From: Polytrichum commune | Lineage: Eukaryota; Streptophyta; Polytrichopsida; Polytrichales; Polytrichaceae | Direction: 5' to 3' | Assembly (NCBI GenBank): GCA_950295325.1 | Contig: OX485809.1 | Coordinates: forward strand, 11,904,001 to 11,968,000 | Length of the DNA: 64,000 nucleotides | Shown: in pieces, positions 1 through 11,918 of the stretch | Position numbering within the stretch: the stretch's first letter is position 1 | How the letters are laid out: every line of letters begins with the position of its first letter | Translations under genes and position numbers: made by a program | Notes under the pieces: generated by a model | Seen by the model: only the letters and a program-made list of their open reading frames with translations | Database searches by the model: none | What the model was told of the DNA's origin: nothing

Positions 1-608
1 TTATTGGTATATGGCTTCCATCAACTGCACCCATAACATAGGGAATATGATGCAATTCCTCAAAATCGGCCGCTATTTTTCTAAGTGATTATTCGGTTTT
101 TTTTCTTATAACTAATGGCTTCAAATGTTTTCTCACGGCCATACAAAACTCTCTAACAATTATAGACGTTGTATTTTTATGAACTCCATATAGTTCCCTA
201 CACATTTGCAATGTATTTCCAGTTGCTAAACGAACAACTGAAAGAGCTACTCGAGTTTGCAATGAGATGGTTTCTCTAGTGGGCAACTCTTTTTTATTTA
301 GTGATGGAGCAACAATTGAACACAAGTAGTGGAATGTATTAGGGTTCAACCTGGTATGTTGCTTGAACATCAAAAAAATATAACTTCCCAAAAGTTGTCT
401 AGATATAAACATCATGCTTCGCTCGATCATCCAAATAGTGCGGCATCGCGTTGTATCACCTTCCAGCATCAAAGCTCCCATCATCATCATTGCACTATTG
501 TGTTGGTGAATAGCAACTTGTTGCAAAGCAACTACTACTATGAGAACATGACAAAGTGCCATTAAAAAAAACAAGAGCAACTAAGAGCTTGTGTCTACGC
601 TCCTCCAT
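1..608 (-). pseudogene. PIF/Harbinger (HARBI1-like) transposase, decayed 5' part
   Basis: This would encode the DDE nuclease of a Harbinger element, which cuts and joins the transposon ends in the nucleus. Reading right to left, an ATG at 608-606 opens MEERRHKLLVALVFF. The frame is lost at a run of eight A (T on the coding strand) near 562-570 and resumes in the frame that ends at 89. The middle part contains the family's helical region (TRETISLQTRVALSVVRLA followed by a GVHKNTTSIIVREFC segment). A TAA at 91-89 interrupts the frame. Beyond it, in the same frame, bases 88-1 encode a segment ending IPYVMGAVDGSHIPI, which holds the first catalytic Asp (the GAxDGxHI motif). The gene continues outside the window. 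One frameshift and one stop make it a pseudogene. Confidence 0.72.
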
Positions 609-990
609 GGTGCATAATAAGTACAAATCATGAATGAATTGAGGAAAAGACACCCAAGAAAAGAATCTCCCCGACCACTGCGACACAGTGCTCCAATACA
701 GAAGGGCCAAATGAAGAACACACACAAATCTACATTGGCTGCCAAAACAAGAATAAAGAAGAGTGTCACACTCAAGAACAAAGAAGAGTGGCTCATGTAT
801 TGAGGTGGATACCCTCTCATAATTGCAGCCTCCAAATGGTCCCAACCCCACCTAAATAGGTTTACACATGAAAACAATGAATGGAGTTAGGTTACTTTCT
901 TATTAATGGCCTTGGGGGCCAAGTTGCATGCCACATGGGACATATTGGCCTTCGTTCACAATGGCCTTGGCCCCAAGTCTAAACAAGCCC
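1..990 (-). mobile_element. PIF/Harbinger DNA transposon, partial at window edge
   Basis: The right terminus read inward on the minus strand starts GGGCTTGTTTAGACTTGGG (about 972-990). It is followed on the plus strand by TAA (991-993), which fits the 3-bp TWA target duplication of the PIF/Harbinger superfamily. The body carries a decayed Harbinger transposase on the minus strand. The other terminus lies left of the window, so neither element length nor target duplication can be confirmed. The stretch between the gene start (608) and the terminus shows no second gene. Confidence 0.65.
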
Positions 991-993
991 TAA

Positions 994-1913
994 GTCCTCG
1001 ATGAACAAGTTGCATGCCTTTTGACCATGTCCATTATTGACATGCAAGAATCATTGGTAAAAGCCAATGGACAAACATTATGCCAAGCTTTTGGTTGAAA
1101 ATGAAACTCACATGCAAAACAATGAGATGGTGAATAAGTAGTGTATTTTACCCCAACTTCATGTACAAAATCAAGTATTTCATAAGGCCTTGATAATGCC
1201 AACACAATGGTTGTCAAACCTTGAAAACGTTTTGGTTGCAATTCGATTTGGAGGGTTTTGAGAACTCATAGCAAATTTCACGAACTCACTCTAAATCGGT
1301 ATTTATTTTTGTCATTTCCTCCACACATGACATTTGCAAGGACCACAAAAATATAAGTGTTGAAGACTCCCACAAGAAGGCTTCAATCTTAAAACAACGT
1401 GTCCACTTTAGACACGATAACCTTAAGTATCAGTACCAAGTGGTGTTTACTTTGTGTCCCAAAACCAACATAGCCGAAATCAAACCCTATGCAGGATATG
1501 TTCATTTATTACTTAACTTCAACACCAAGCTTCTTGAGTACAACAATGTTAGGCTTCATATTCAAGTCATGCTTTGTGCTATGTTATGCAATCAACCCTT
1601 AAAGCATCATGAAGCCATATCTACCTTTTTGCACATTTTGTATTTGGTCCACAAACTTTGTCTCCAAGCCAAAGAATCACTTTAAAAAGTAGGGAGTCGG
1701 TCTTGTAAGATTGTACCTTCTAGCCAAAAAGTAGGATCAACTACGGTAATGGTGATTAAATATTTTGTACCTATCAAAACTAAGCTAACATCTGGGCTTT
1801 TTGAACACGTTTTGGGACATTTTGGAAGCACTTTGGCATTGTGGCAAGTAAATCTAGATAGGTCTAATTAGAATTCAATTGGACCAAGAAGTTGGAGAAA
1901 TAATTATATGCAC
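994..1913. other. Intergenic, nothing recognised
   Basis: AT-rich sequence between the Harbinger end and the first MITE. Only short open frames without recognisable domains occur. No RNA gene or terminal inverted repeat was seen. Confidence 0.4.
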
Positions 1914-2527
1914 GGGTGCAAGCATGGTAAAGTGGACCAAAAAAATGCTCATGTATACTAAAAACCATCATTTTTTGGGTCAAAGGCCTAAAAGTACTAG
2001 CTAAGCGTTAATTAAATTGGAATTTTTTTTATGATGACCTTTATAGTTGTGTTAAATACTCAAATGTAGAATATCAAGTTGAGATCTTCAATACTTAGCA
2101 TCAAAAGTGATGCTCAAAAGCAAATGATTGAATCTAGTTTTCGACGTAGATTTCATGACCTTTATTATTTTGAAGGTTGGAATTTTGTAATATTCCTTGA
2201 ATTCATTACCCACTTGAGGGCATCATCACAAAAATTTGTATCAAGCCATCAATTTAATGTAATTTTATCATTTTAAAACAAAGTTTAGACAACCACTTGT
2301 TCAATATCACGTACTTGCACACCACTTGCACTGTCTTCTAAAATATGTAGACTTTTCTTGGAATTTTTTTGAGCATCATAAATTGCTTGGATTTGTAGAT
2401 AAATATGTTTTAAAGTATATATGATCTTTTTTTCTTCATAAAATTCAGAGTTAGTGTATATTTTTAAATCACTTTCACTAAACACTACGCATGGATCAAG
2501 AGATGTCCACTTTACCGTGCTTGCACC
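1914..2527. mobile_element. MITE, GGTGCAAGC family, copy 1
   Basis: The two ends form an inverted repeat: the left end reads GGGTGCAAGCATGGTAAAG and the right end is the complement of GGTGCAAGCACGGTAAAG. A second copy lies at 62245-62793 in the opposite orientation. The two share internal sequence, for example a block around GTCTTCTAAAATATGTAGAC at 2334-2353. The flanks TGCA (left) and TGCA (right) could be a target duplication but are offset by a base or two. No coding capacity was seen. Confidence 0.6.
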
Positions 2528-5284
2528 TGCATCTTCTTATCTACCATTCAGATTTGAGTGCTTGGGAAATGTATTTTTTCCATTGAATAATTGTCTCACA
2601 TGAATCCGTAATTAACATGTGCCCAAAGCAAGCCTAGGGAACACACCATAGTATATAAACTCCAAAATCAATTTATCTGTTTTGTGGATGGGTTGAACTC
2701 ATATGCAAGGGTCTAGAAGTAAAAATGTTGCCTTGCAATCAATATTCCATCACTATGATAATAATAAATTGTGATGATGCCCTGAAGTAGATAATGAATT
2801 TTATCTTGACAATTTTTAGTAAGATAAAATATTTTTGGTTTAAGGTATACGTATCTTATATGGCATGTAGGCATGTGGCACACGTGTCCAAACTGCACAA
2901 TCTTGAATCATGAGGGGGGGGGGGATGGTGCACTCATAGTAAATTTTTGGAGACACTTGCAATAACCACTTATTTTCAAGGGGGGGTATTATTTTTAAGA
3001 ATTAGAATATTAGGAGTCCTTCAAGTAGATAAAAATCTACTAAGCTAAAATTTTTAAGACCCTATTGGTAATTAGAAATCTAGAATGCATTCATTATTAA
3101 ATACCCTATTTTTCTTACAAATTTTTGATAGCCTTTAATTTTTAGCTGAAAGGGGGGGGGGTGCATTGTGAATTGGCATTTCAACAATGGGATTGCATTA
3201 TAAAATTTATTTATTTATTTATTTATTTTATAAAAATCACATATATAATATATACATTTAAAAGTAATAACCAATAAAAATGAAAATTTCAAATAATTCA
3301 AAAAATCCATTAAAAAATCCCTCAAGTTGCGACTCGGGGGGGGGGGGGCAATTGAGGAATCCAAAAACAATATTGAAAAATATGTAGTTCACCATTTTCT
3401 TCTTACTTCTCCTCACAAATAAATAATGGATTTCCAATGCACCAACTTCACATTCAAATTTAAAATAGACCAACTTCACATGGTTCAACTCCACATCCAA
3501 ATAAAATCCAAATTATAGACTCTGACCTCTCTAATATCACACACGTGGCAACCAAAGTGCACATGTTTTTAAAGATGTTTGCATTGATAACATAGAAGCG
3601 TGATATTGCAAAATTTAGTGTAGTGTGTAACATTATGGAGAAATGTTGAAATTGATGACTCCATACATGGGACACAGATAATCTCCCTACCTAGGAGCTC
3701 ATAGGTAGTTGTTGTGAGGGTTTGGGTTGAGGGATTGGAATTTGGAGCAAATCATCATGCAAGGAAAATAAGGATAATAACAACACTTCATGAAGAATGA
3801 GGCTTATTGTTTTGGAATGAATAGATAGAGCTTCCTTTATGTGTATTGTTGGTTAGCTACTAGGCAGTCGTTGTGAGGGTTTGATTTGAGAATATAGTAC
3901 CCTAAACCCTAAACCTTCCACCCTAAAACCCCACAATATGTGAATTGTTAATGTGGAGATTTGAGAAAGATTGACATATTGGTTGATGGTCAACTTGACA
4001 TCAATTACGAAACAACATACTTTATTCAAGCCCGTGAAGAATTAGCAAGCAAGTGTGGCATTGTAAACAAATTTTGGCACCTCTCTTGTGTTTATAAAAT
4101 GAACATAAGGATCTTCATGAAGTGGTTATATAGGTCCTTTCTTATAATGTTCTTTATTCACCCTACAATGACAAGCATATTTTAAGCACGTAGTACCATT
4201 CACCCTACTTATATTTTTCTATCCATGTGTACAAATAGGTAGTTAAAATGGAAATGTAGACTTGACATCTATAATTATTTTAATAAGCAAGTACATTAAT
4301 GCGTATTCTAACGTCATTATGTAAGACTCTATGATATGTTATGATTATACTTATGTGTGTGTTGTTATATGTGTACTTATTAGTTTAGAAGGTTGGTAAG
4401 TCAATACTAACCGAGTATCCAATTGCATCATTGTCCTTACCTTTCATTTCCACCTCAACCTCTCCCATCACACTTTGGAAAGGACATTCAAGGTCGTCAA
4501 TATGAGAATCAAGAAGTGTCTTAACCAAACTAAGGTTTTGAAGGGGTACATCATATTGTAATGACAGAATTGCACTCTCATACACAATAATTGGGGGTCA
4601 CAAATTGCAATACACACATTATGACACACAATTATTGAGCCTAGATTATGTGATCATTCTCGTGCTCATAAAATGACCATATGGGTCACTCCCTATAATG
4701 GACATGCCCACATGGGTTACTAATTTTAATCATACATCTATATTTTAAAGGTGTAAATCCACAAACGGACTCCAACTATAGCAACCATTATAAGTTCCAA
4801 TCATGTTGACCGTCGAGGCTAGAATGGTTACCCTAAAGGTCAAGAAGTGTTGTTATTTGTACTTGCCATGTAGCCATTGGGTAGGTGGTTACAGTATATG
4901 AGAAGACATGGACATGATGAGTACGAACATTTGGTGTCATAATGAAGACATTGAAGTCAACATGTGGTGGGAATTTAGGTCCAGATTTGGCCAAAAAATC
5001 CAAATTTATCTAAATCATTGTTATTTTCTTGCCATGAGTTGCAATTGGTGGTTGGAATGGATAAGTTTTCTCCTAACCTAGTGTTAGAAGACTCTTTATG
5101 ATGACATGCTGTTTGTGGATAATAACCGATCAGCTCATGGACATAATCATGTGGAGATTATGAGTGATATAGTGTCTTCTTGGATGAAAAATTAGCAGGA
5201 GTTCTGATAGATAATCCTTGTGCTCTTGGATGAGCGATCGGTTCTGTTGGATGGATGAGAGGTTCGGTCGTATGCAATGATTCC
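2528..5284. other. Intergenic upstream of CYP23
   Basis: AT-rich DNA with no gene that I can support. It holds four long G tracts (2914-2924, 2980-2986, 3152-3161, 3336-3348) and an ATTT microsatellite near 3204-3230. It also holds a TTTAGTGTAGTG motif near 3622-3633, which matches the terminus of the CACTA-like MITEs found elsewhere in the window. Two adjacent CCCTAAA units occur near 3900-3915. Confidence 0.4.
2914..3348. repeat. Cluster of poly(G) tracts and ATTT microsatellite
   Basis: Runs of 11, 7, 10 and 13 G lie at 2914, 2980, 3152 and 3336, separated by AT-rich sequence. A run of ATTT units lies at about 3204-3230. Homopolymers of G this long are unusual in AT-rich plant intergenic DNA. 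Confidence 0.8.
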
Positions 5285-5427
5285 ATCATTCCCTCCAGAC
5301 AGGCTGGGAAGGGCGCCCGGGTACGACCCAGCCCGGCCCGGGCTAATGGCACCCGTGCCGCACGCGATGATGGAGACGAGGCAAGGCTTCGTCGGGGGAG
5401 GGCTGGGGTTTGCATTGAATTTTGGCG
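5285..5427 (+). promoter_or_regulatory. GC-rich 5' flank / presumed 5' UTR of CYP23
   Basis: About 140 bp immediately before the CYP23 start codon are markedly GC-rich (for example GCCCGGCCCGGG at 5333-5344) compared with AT-rich DNA on both sides. This is where a promoter or 5' leader is expected. No convincing TATA box was seen, so the transcription start is not placed. The assignment rests on position and composition only. Confidence 0.35.
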
Positions 5428-8400
5428 ATGGCGATCGGAAGAAGAGCTCCACTGGTCCTTTGCGTTGCCGTCCTGCTCTTCTTCTCCTGCCTGGCACATG
5501 CACAAGAAGAACCGGAGCTTGGAACAATCCGAGTCGTCTTTCAGGTAATCATCATCATCGTCGTCTTATATAAATTGTATCCTTTGCATCCTATTTCCTG
5601 TTTCCGATCGCCTATCATTTAGTCTTAGAGAGGATGTGGATGAGCCCGTATATGATGGCTGATAATCTCCCCGCATTTCAAAGTGATTTAATTCTGTTTT
5701 TCTTCTTTTGTGAACACCTTTTCGCGATTTCTAAAAACCCTGAACCTCTTCGGGGCTCTCAATTCACATGACTAATGCTGTTCGGATGAAATTTTGGAGA
5801 TGAATATTTCTGTGAATTTTATCTATGTGTGATGGTAAGGCAATGATTGTGGACACGAGCCTGTATATTCTGGCTGGATTCCCCCCCCCCCCGCCGCGGC
5901 TTCTAGAAGGACCTTCAACACGTTTTTCCAAAACTCTGAACCTCGTCGGGGCTTTCATTCCACACGACAATGCTGTTCGGCTGAAATAAAGTTGGTTTCG
6001 GAGATGAAAATTTCTGCAAGTTTGGTATGTGTGATTGCAGGGTGATCTTATAGACAGGAGTCTTTATATTCTGGCTGGTAATGGCCTCCTGTTTTAAAGT
6101 GGGTTCATTCTTGTTTCTTCTCAGAGGACCTTTCCGCAAATCTTCCAAAACCCTAGCTCTGAATTTACATGATAATGCTGTTTGGATGAAATAAAGTTGT
6201 CTTCGGAGATGTATCATTTTGCTATTTTTTTGTATCTGTGATGGCAAGGCGATCTTATGGACATGAGCTTTCCTTTTTCATAAGCCTAGGTGCTCAGGAG
6301 CCGTAGCTCAACGAACGTAAAACTGGAATTAACCACATATTAGCCCGGGCATGACAGGAGTGTGTGGTTTCTCTCGATATTCTAGGTTGCATGTTTTAGT
6401 AGTTGTAGGATTGGTTAGTGCATTATGATCATATTTGAACTGATCCTAGTGGGTGCATATTCTGGCTGGGAGTGGCCTCCCATGATTTTAAAGTGAGTTT
6501 TTTCTTTCTTTTTCTGGGAGGACCTTTCTGCAGTTTTTCAAAACCCTGAACCTTGTCAAGGCTCTCAATCCACATAAGAATGCTGTTTGTATGAAATGCA
6601 GTTCCTCTCGGAGTTGAATATTCTGTGATTTTTTGTATTTGTGATGGCATAGTGATCTTGAGAGCATGAGCTTTATTTGTCATAACCCTGGGTGCTCAGG
6701 ATTGCAGCCCAACAAATATAAAACAGGATGTGACCACATAGGCCAGGCATGGCAAGAGTGTGAAATTATGAAGTTTTATAGTTGTGAGATAAGTTTGTGA
6801 GATTACGTTTCAACTGATCCTGGTGTGTGGTGAACATCGGCAGACAAAGTATGGAGATATTGAATTTGGATTCTACCCCAGTGTTGCTCCCATTACTGTG
6901 GCGCATATCATGAAATTGGTTCGCCTCGGTGCATACAACACCAATCACTTTTTCCGGGTAACTTACTCTTGATATCCCTTTATCAATATAGCGGGCCATT
7001 TCATTTTTATAGTGCTCATTCACAACCACTTCATGTGACTATTTATGTTCAGTTGGTCCAGGCATTAAGATGGGCACAATTTGGTGTGCTGCCTCCACTA
7101 TCTGGTATCTTGAGCTCCCCGATTCTGTCAGGGACACATTCTTACCTGCCTGTTCTTGTTTCATTGCTTTTTGTGTCAGGTGGACAAAGGATTTGTGGCC
7201 CAGGTGGCTGATGTGATAGGAGGCCGTGAGGCGCCGTTGAGTGCAGAGCAGAAAGAGGAAGGCGAGAAGACTGTTCCTGGAGAGTTCTCTAACGTGAAGC
7301 ATGTACGGGGCATTTTGTCGATGGGCCGGTACGCATCACTCTTTACATTCTTCAGCTTGCACAGTGTGTGCAGATTTTTTACATGCCTCTAAATGCTTTT
7401 CCAGATTTGTAGATTTAGAATATAAATGTAAATGTAAATATAAATATATCCATCTATAATATTAATGGTGTGACTGAGGCCAGCTGAGGAGGCTGGTTTA
7501 TAATTTAGTTTTAGTTACATACATACTTTAATATGTTGGATATATCAACATAGTTGATATACTCAAGTTGCAATGCAACAGGTCATAATGCTAATATACA
7601 TATAATAAAAAAACAGAAGCTGCACTAATATGATATTTAGTATCATATGGTATTTAATGTCACTATGATAACTTTTCGAATAACACCTCTTATGAATAAG
7701 TTAACAGATACTGTTGTGGATGATGGATGAGTTCATCCATTGGCCAAAACCCTACCTTCTCTTGTCAACAAATTGTGATGAAATATTGTCATGGATGATT
7801 GAATTTGGATGAGAGAGCACTTGGTAAGTGGCAGTAATTGCAACATTGTAAATGTATAATTCCGCCAAAAATTTACAAGGAATGACAGATATTGTTGGGT
7901 TAACACTTAGTGTTGGTGACACTATAACATGGTTTACAATTAGTATTGAGCAAGACAATTAGAATTGGTGACACTAAATATCAGATTTGTATTAGCAGTT
8001 TGAGGCAGCCATATTTAGGATTTCTTACTCAAATTGCTGCATATCAATGTTTGGAGTTTAACATGGTTTTGCTTCATGTGCAGATATAGCGATCCTGATA
8101 GTGCTGCGTCGTCATTCTCAATGCTTCTTGGGAATGCACCCCACCTCGATCAGCAGGTTAGATTTATTGTTGGTGTTTGTGCTTATGGATGTGTCTGATG
8201 ACACCTGGATATCCTGGAACGGCTATCCAATCAAAGCTGGAGTCTGATTACTGCAGTTAGACTGGGGCTATCTGCAATTGTGTCTGTCATCGTGACATCT
8301 ACCTTGCCATGGAAATGATTTGGCAGTATGCAATCTTTGGAAAAGTGACCAAAGGTGATGAAGTTCTGTCAAGGCTTGAGGATTTACCAACACACACAGA

Positions 8401-9247
8401 AGGAATGTTTGTCATGGTGAGTGCAGCCCCTTTGTGTCTAGTCACCTCTACATCCCTCAAATGTATTAGTCATTCTAAGTCTGTTGCTGAATATAGTGCA
8501 CATTATCAGCTCTTTACTAATGCCTGTTCTTAAGAAGTGGCACTGCCTCCCAAATGATCAGAGGTGTACAGAAGGCATGTTGAAACTTAAATCTTGTTTT
8601 AAATGTGGAGAATGGGACTTGTTCTTTTGGTACTTCAACTAACAGCCAATTAACCTTTGCACTGCATGATGTTGCTGCAGCCACTCGAACGAATCACCAT
8701 TCTGTCAACATATTATTATGGTACGAATTCCTCATTTAGACATTAAACAAACTGGGACTTTTTGTCAATGCCTTTTGTTGCTGAAGGTCTGTTTGTCATT
8801 CTTTAAGTCCACTCTTCCATCCATTATTTAGTTTACAACAACCCTTCTCCAAGAAGTGTAAGAATTTTATATCAAACTAGACTGTAAGAGAGTCTCTCCA
8901 TGGCTGTTGTTGAGTCTAGGGACAATATTCATTGAAAGAAATTTGGGTGATGTTGTAACAGATATTCGGGAGAAAAGTGGTGGTTTAAGTTGTGAAGAAG
9001 AAGTTGAAAGCCTGAGAAAGCGCCTAGTGAAAGCCAACAATGTGCTTGAAATGCAGGTATGCATATCATGTTTATCAAAGTCAAGCATCTAGTATATGAT
9101 CTCATGCTCGGTAAACCCTAGTTTGTGCGTTTGGCTGTTTGCTCGTCATTCTTCAGTCAAAGTGCAATCTTAAACTCCAAACAAGTCAATAATAGAAAAG
9201 TTGGATGCTGTGGTTGTATTTTACAGAGGATAAAATGCCTTCCCTGA
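5428..9247 (+). CDS. CYP23: Peptidyl-prolyl cis-trans isomerase, cyclophilin CYP23 type
   Basis: Secretory-pathway cyclophilin; the family isomerises Xaa-Pro bonds during folding. Proposed exons: 5428-5544, 6844-6957, 7180-7328, 8084-8156, 8327-8416, 8681-8720, 8920-9056, 9227-9247. All introns are GT-AG, the phases agree, and the product is 246 aa. Residues 1-25 form a signal peptide ending AHA. The cyclophilin fold follows: YGDIEFGFYPSVAP in exon 2, GFVAQVADV in exon 3, GILSMGR across exons 3-4 and YAIFGKVTKGDE in exon 5. The tail CEEEVESLRKRL could form a short helix, and the protein ends RIKCLP. The arginine equivalent to catalytic Arg55 of CypA is present (R77, HFFR). The positions of Phe113 and Trp121 appear as Ser139 and His147, so cyclosporin binding and strong activity are doubtful; this rests on my alignment by eye. 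Order and motifs match plant CYP23. The ATG at 5428 gives the signal peptide. The exon 7 acceptor (8919) is the least certain junction. Confidence 0.88.
5640..6720. repeat. Diverged tandem repeat in CYP23 intron 1
   Basis: A unit of about 200 bp recurs within the 1.3-kb intron 1. The anchor ATGCTGTTYG starts at 5775, 5970, 6175 and 6580, giving steps of 195, 205 and 405. One intermediate copy appears lost or replaced near 6300-6450. Each unit carries recognisable pieces such as CCCTGAACCT, TATTCTGGCTGG and GTGATGGCA. A run of 12 C starts at 5881. The copies are clearly diverged, so the array is old. Confidence 0.75.
7623..7997. mobile_element. CACTA-like MITE in CYP23 intron 3
   Basis: About 375 bp inside intron 3 closely match 11919-12301 along their whole length. 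Shared blocks include GAATGAGTTCATCC-like, CTTCTCTTGTCAACAA and TTTACAATTAGTATTGAGCA. The ends form an imperfect inverted repeat (TGATATTTAGTATCA on the left, the complement of TGATATTTAGTGTCA on the right), with degraded CACTA outer bases. Being intronic and non-coding, it does not interrupt the reading frame. Confidence 0.65.
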
Positions 9248-9523
9248 GACATCATCTTCAACGTTTTGTAAGAATATTGCCATTCCTGGACTCACATGCG
9301 ATGGAGGCCCGTATTCAGCATGGTCTACCTCAAGAACTTCTCAATGGCTGGGACAGTCTGTACATCTGGAGGTCTGAATGCGATGTTGTGTGACCTATAC
9401 ATATTCAAGGATCTCTCCCCCCAAAAAATCTCAGGCTAGATACTGTGTCCAACACTTCAGGTTGATTGCTCTAAATGCAAGTGGTCATAGCAATGTCTAT
9501 TAACAAAATATCCAGTCTTTATT

Positions 9524-9862
9524 ATGCATATAATATGTAAGAGGTCTAACTGGTCTGAGAGAAATCTTGCAAAGGCAGGAACTTCCACTAACAGAAAGAT
9601 CTGGATGGTGCATGTGGTAGTACCTCAGACTGCATGCATAAAATATGAGGTCTAACTGGTCTGAGAGAAATCCTGCAAAGGTAGGATCTTCCAACACTTA
9701 CAGAAAGATCTGGATTGTGCATTTGGTAGTACCTCAGATTGCATGCATAATATGTAAGAGGTCGAACTGGTCAGAGAGAAATCCTGCGAAGGCAGGATTT
9801 TCCATTGCTTACGGAAAAATCTGGATGGTGCATGTGGTAGTACCTCAGATTGAATGCAAGGT
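9524..9862. repeat. Three-copy tandem repeat downstream of CYP23
   Basis: Three copies of a unit of 106-111 bp; the anchor GAGGTCKAACTGG starts at 9541, 9647 and 9758. Each copy ends in a GGTAGTACCTCAGA block. The repeat starts about 280 bp after the stop codon and could lie in the 3' UTR or just beyond it. Confidence 0.8.
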
Positions 9863-11466
9863 TGTCTGTATCTGGTAGGAAGTAATTTGGCATGGTAGGA
9901 AAGTTTTTTTGATCCTATTGTCACTTTGGACAACCAAAAGCTATCCTAGGGTTGTGAATTTGTTGTTGTATTTGAGTGAGGTGCTGTATCATTCTAAGCT
10001 ACATATGTATCTGATATTGTGTGGCATTAAAATTAATGTGCCATGTTAATTGGAGTGGTCTTTGTGACTTGTCATGGAGCACCAAGTGTCATGTGAGACC
10101 TTCTGTAGTTGCCAACTAGTGATTATAAGACAATTAATTCGGGTTGATGATGAATAGTGTGGGCCACACTAAATCATATGTTTGGAGTAGCATGATAGTT
10201 TCACTTTAGTCCATGAATGTTCATTATGTTCCAGCTTCCTGTCTCGGGCTCATGTTATTCTAATCCTTTATTTGAAAAAAAGAGAGCAGTGTTTCATTTA
10301 TCTGGAAGAGCAACTGAGAAACCTAACTCAATGACACTAGAAGTCTGATCTGAAAGTAGGGAATTGGTAAGCTACCACGCTTCTTTGTGCAGCACCATGT
10401 GTCCCCCCTAGGTATGTGGTTGCCACATGGTAATTGCTAACACGTACTTGGGTTGATGAATAGAGTGGTCCACACGAAATTGGACTTCAGTGTAGTTTTG
10501 ATTCAATGCACACTGAAAGAGACCCTTCTGTATGAGTACGGTGCGTTGAGTTTTTCTTACAGTAGCTTGAGTCATCCTCATAGGTCTAGAGGTGCATTTA
10601 CATATATTGCTCAGTCCTACAGAAGGAAATAAGGTTTAAATTGACCTTGTTTCCCTGTTTTCAGAATCTTTCTGATTGCATGCACAAAGTAAATGGCCCT
10701 ACCATTAGTGCACATTGATCATTCAATATTGCTAGAATTGATATAACTTATTCACTAAGCAATGGACTGGGCAGTTATGCAGCAATTCACAGGGTTACTT
10801 CTGCAACTAACTTTTGAGTCTTGGAGGAAGTGTGAAAGGAAACAAAACCAAAATAGAAGTGCCAAAGTAAGTCTTGCAAATGCTCTGGGATCTCTTGGTT
10901 GACAAATTAATGGTACAAAATGTGGACATGCTTTTGATGGCAATTCTACACCTCAAACTTATGTATGATGACTGACCAAAGGGTGGGTGGTGGTATTTGA
11001 ACTGGACCATGGTAACAGGATTTCTTGTCTGAGATCCTTTGGGTGCATCCTCTTGACCTTTCCAGACCAGTTTCAAAACTTCATATTTGAGAAATTCCTA
11101 CAAAATGTAGGTTTATAGGACACCACATGTAGTGTCAACCTATAAATTCCTGTGTAAGATCTTTGCTGTAATTTGTATGTCGTGTTCTGTGAGAATTTGG
11201 ACAAGAGTAACATAATATTGGAACTACTTCCTCCTCAGATACCAACCTCCAAAGAGACATGGAGAAAATGTGCAGACAAGAGTGTGCATACGATACATTG
11301 ACAAGAAGCTCCTCCCAGAAGAAAGTGGAATATGTGGAAGACTGGTTAAGCTGACAACTTTCCGCGTACAATTTTCTTCCCTTGATCAGCACCACATCAT
11401 CTATAACCCCTGAAAATTCCAAAGCAATGATAAGGTCATGTTTCATTTTACTTGCATACTTATCAT
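9863..11466. other. Intergenic, no gene recognised
   Basis: No supported gene. Two loosely similar segments (about 10070-10230 and 10380-10500) share a TTGCCA...GGGTTGATGA...GTGG.CCACAC pattern and may be remnants of one repeat family. No terminal inverted repeats were found for them. Confidence 0.35.
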
Positions 11467-11800
11467 GTACACTCTAGACTCTGTAATGTCAACCCCTCTT
11501 ACATCCCAAAACCCTAGGGAACATAAGTCCTCAGTTGAAATCTCACTCCTTATTGTCACGGTTTTGACATTAAAATAAACCACCCAAGAATTCAAGCCAC
11601 ACTTGCATGCATCATGTTGTCATCATTGTAACCCCATTGTAATTAATATTATTATTGCAAATGCTGATTGTGTTATTCCATGATGTCACATGCTACACTA
11701 ATTCTCTTTTATCATACATTCATGTAAACACTACACAACTCCGTAATATTATGTGCACTTTGGTTGCCACAAGCATGATATTACAAAGTTTAGAGTGTAC
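11467..11800. mobile_element. Small inverted-repeat element (MITE)
   Basis: The left end GTACACTCTAGACTCTGT and the complement of the right end (GTACACTCTAAACTTTGT) form an inverted repeat of about 25 bp with four mismatches. The 334-bp element has no coding capacity. An inner block with ATGTGCACTTTGGTTGCCAC (11751-11770) also occurs on the other strand near 3546-3565, so the family has another relic there. Confidence 0.5.
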
Positions 11801-11918
11801 TCTAAACCTCCCACAATTTATCCAAATTGAAGATTTTATAGACAAAAGTAACAACAATCATGTGATGTTCGAATCAATTTTATGTAATAAAAGAGGGGCT
11901 TCATTTAATTATCCTAAA

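Noticed and set aside
3900-3915. CCCTAAACCCTAAA as telomere
   Set aside because: Only two units; far too short for a telomere or a convincing interstitial tract.
5255-5573. Two alternative frames overlapping CYP23 exon 1
   Set aside because: They run through the GT donor at 5545 and lack signal peptide or homology; the frame from 5428 continues the CYP23 protein.
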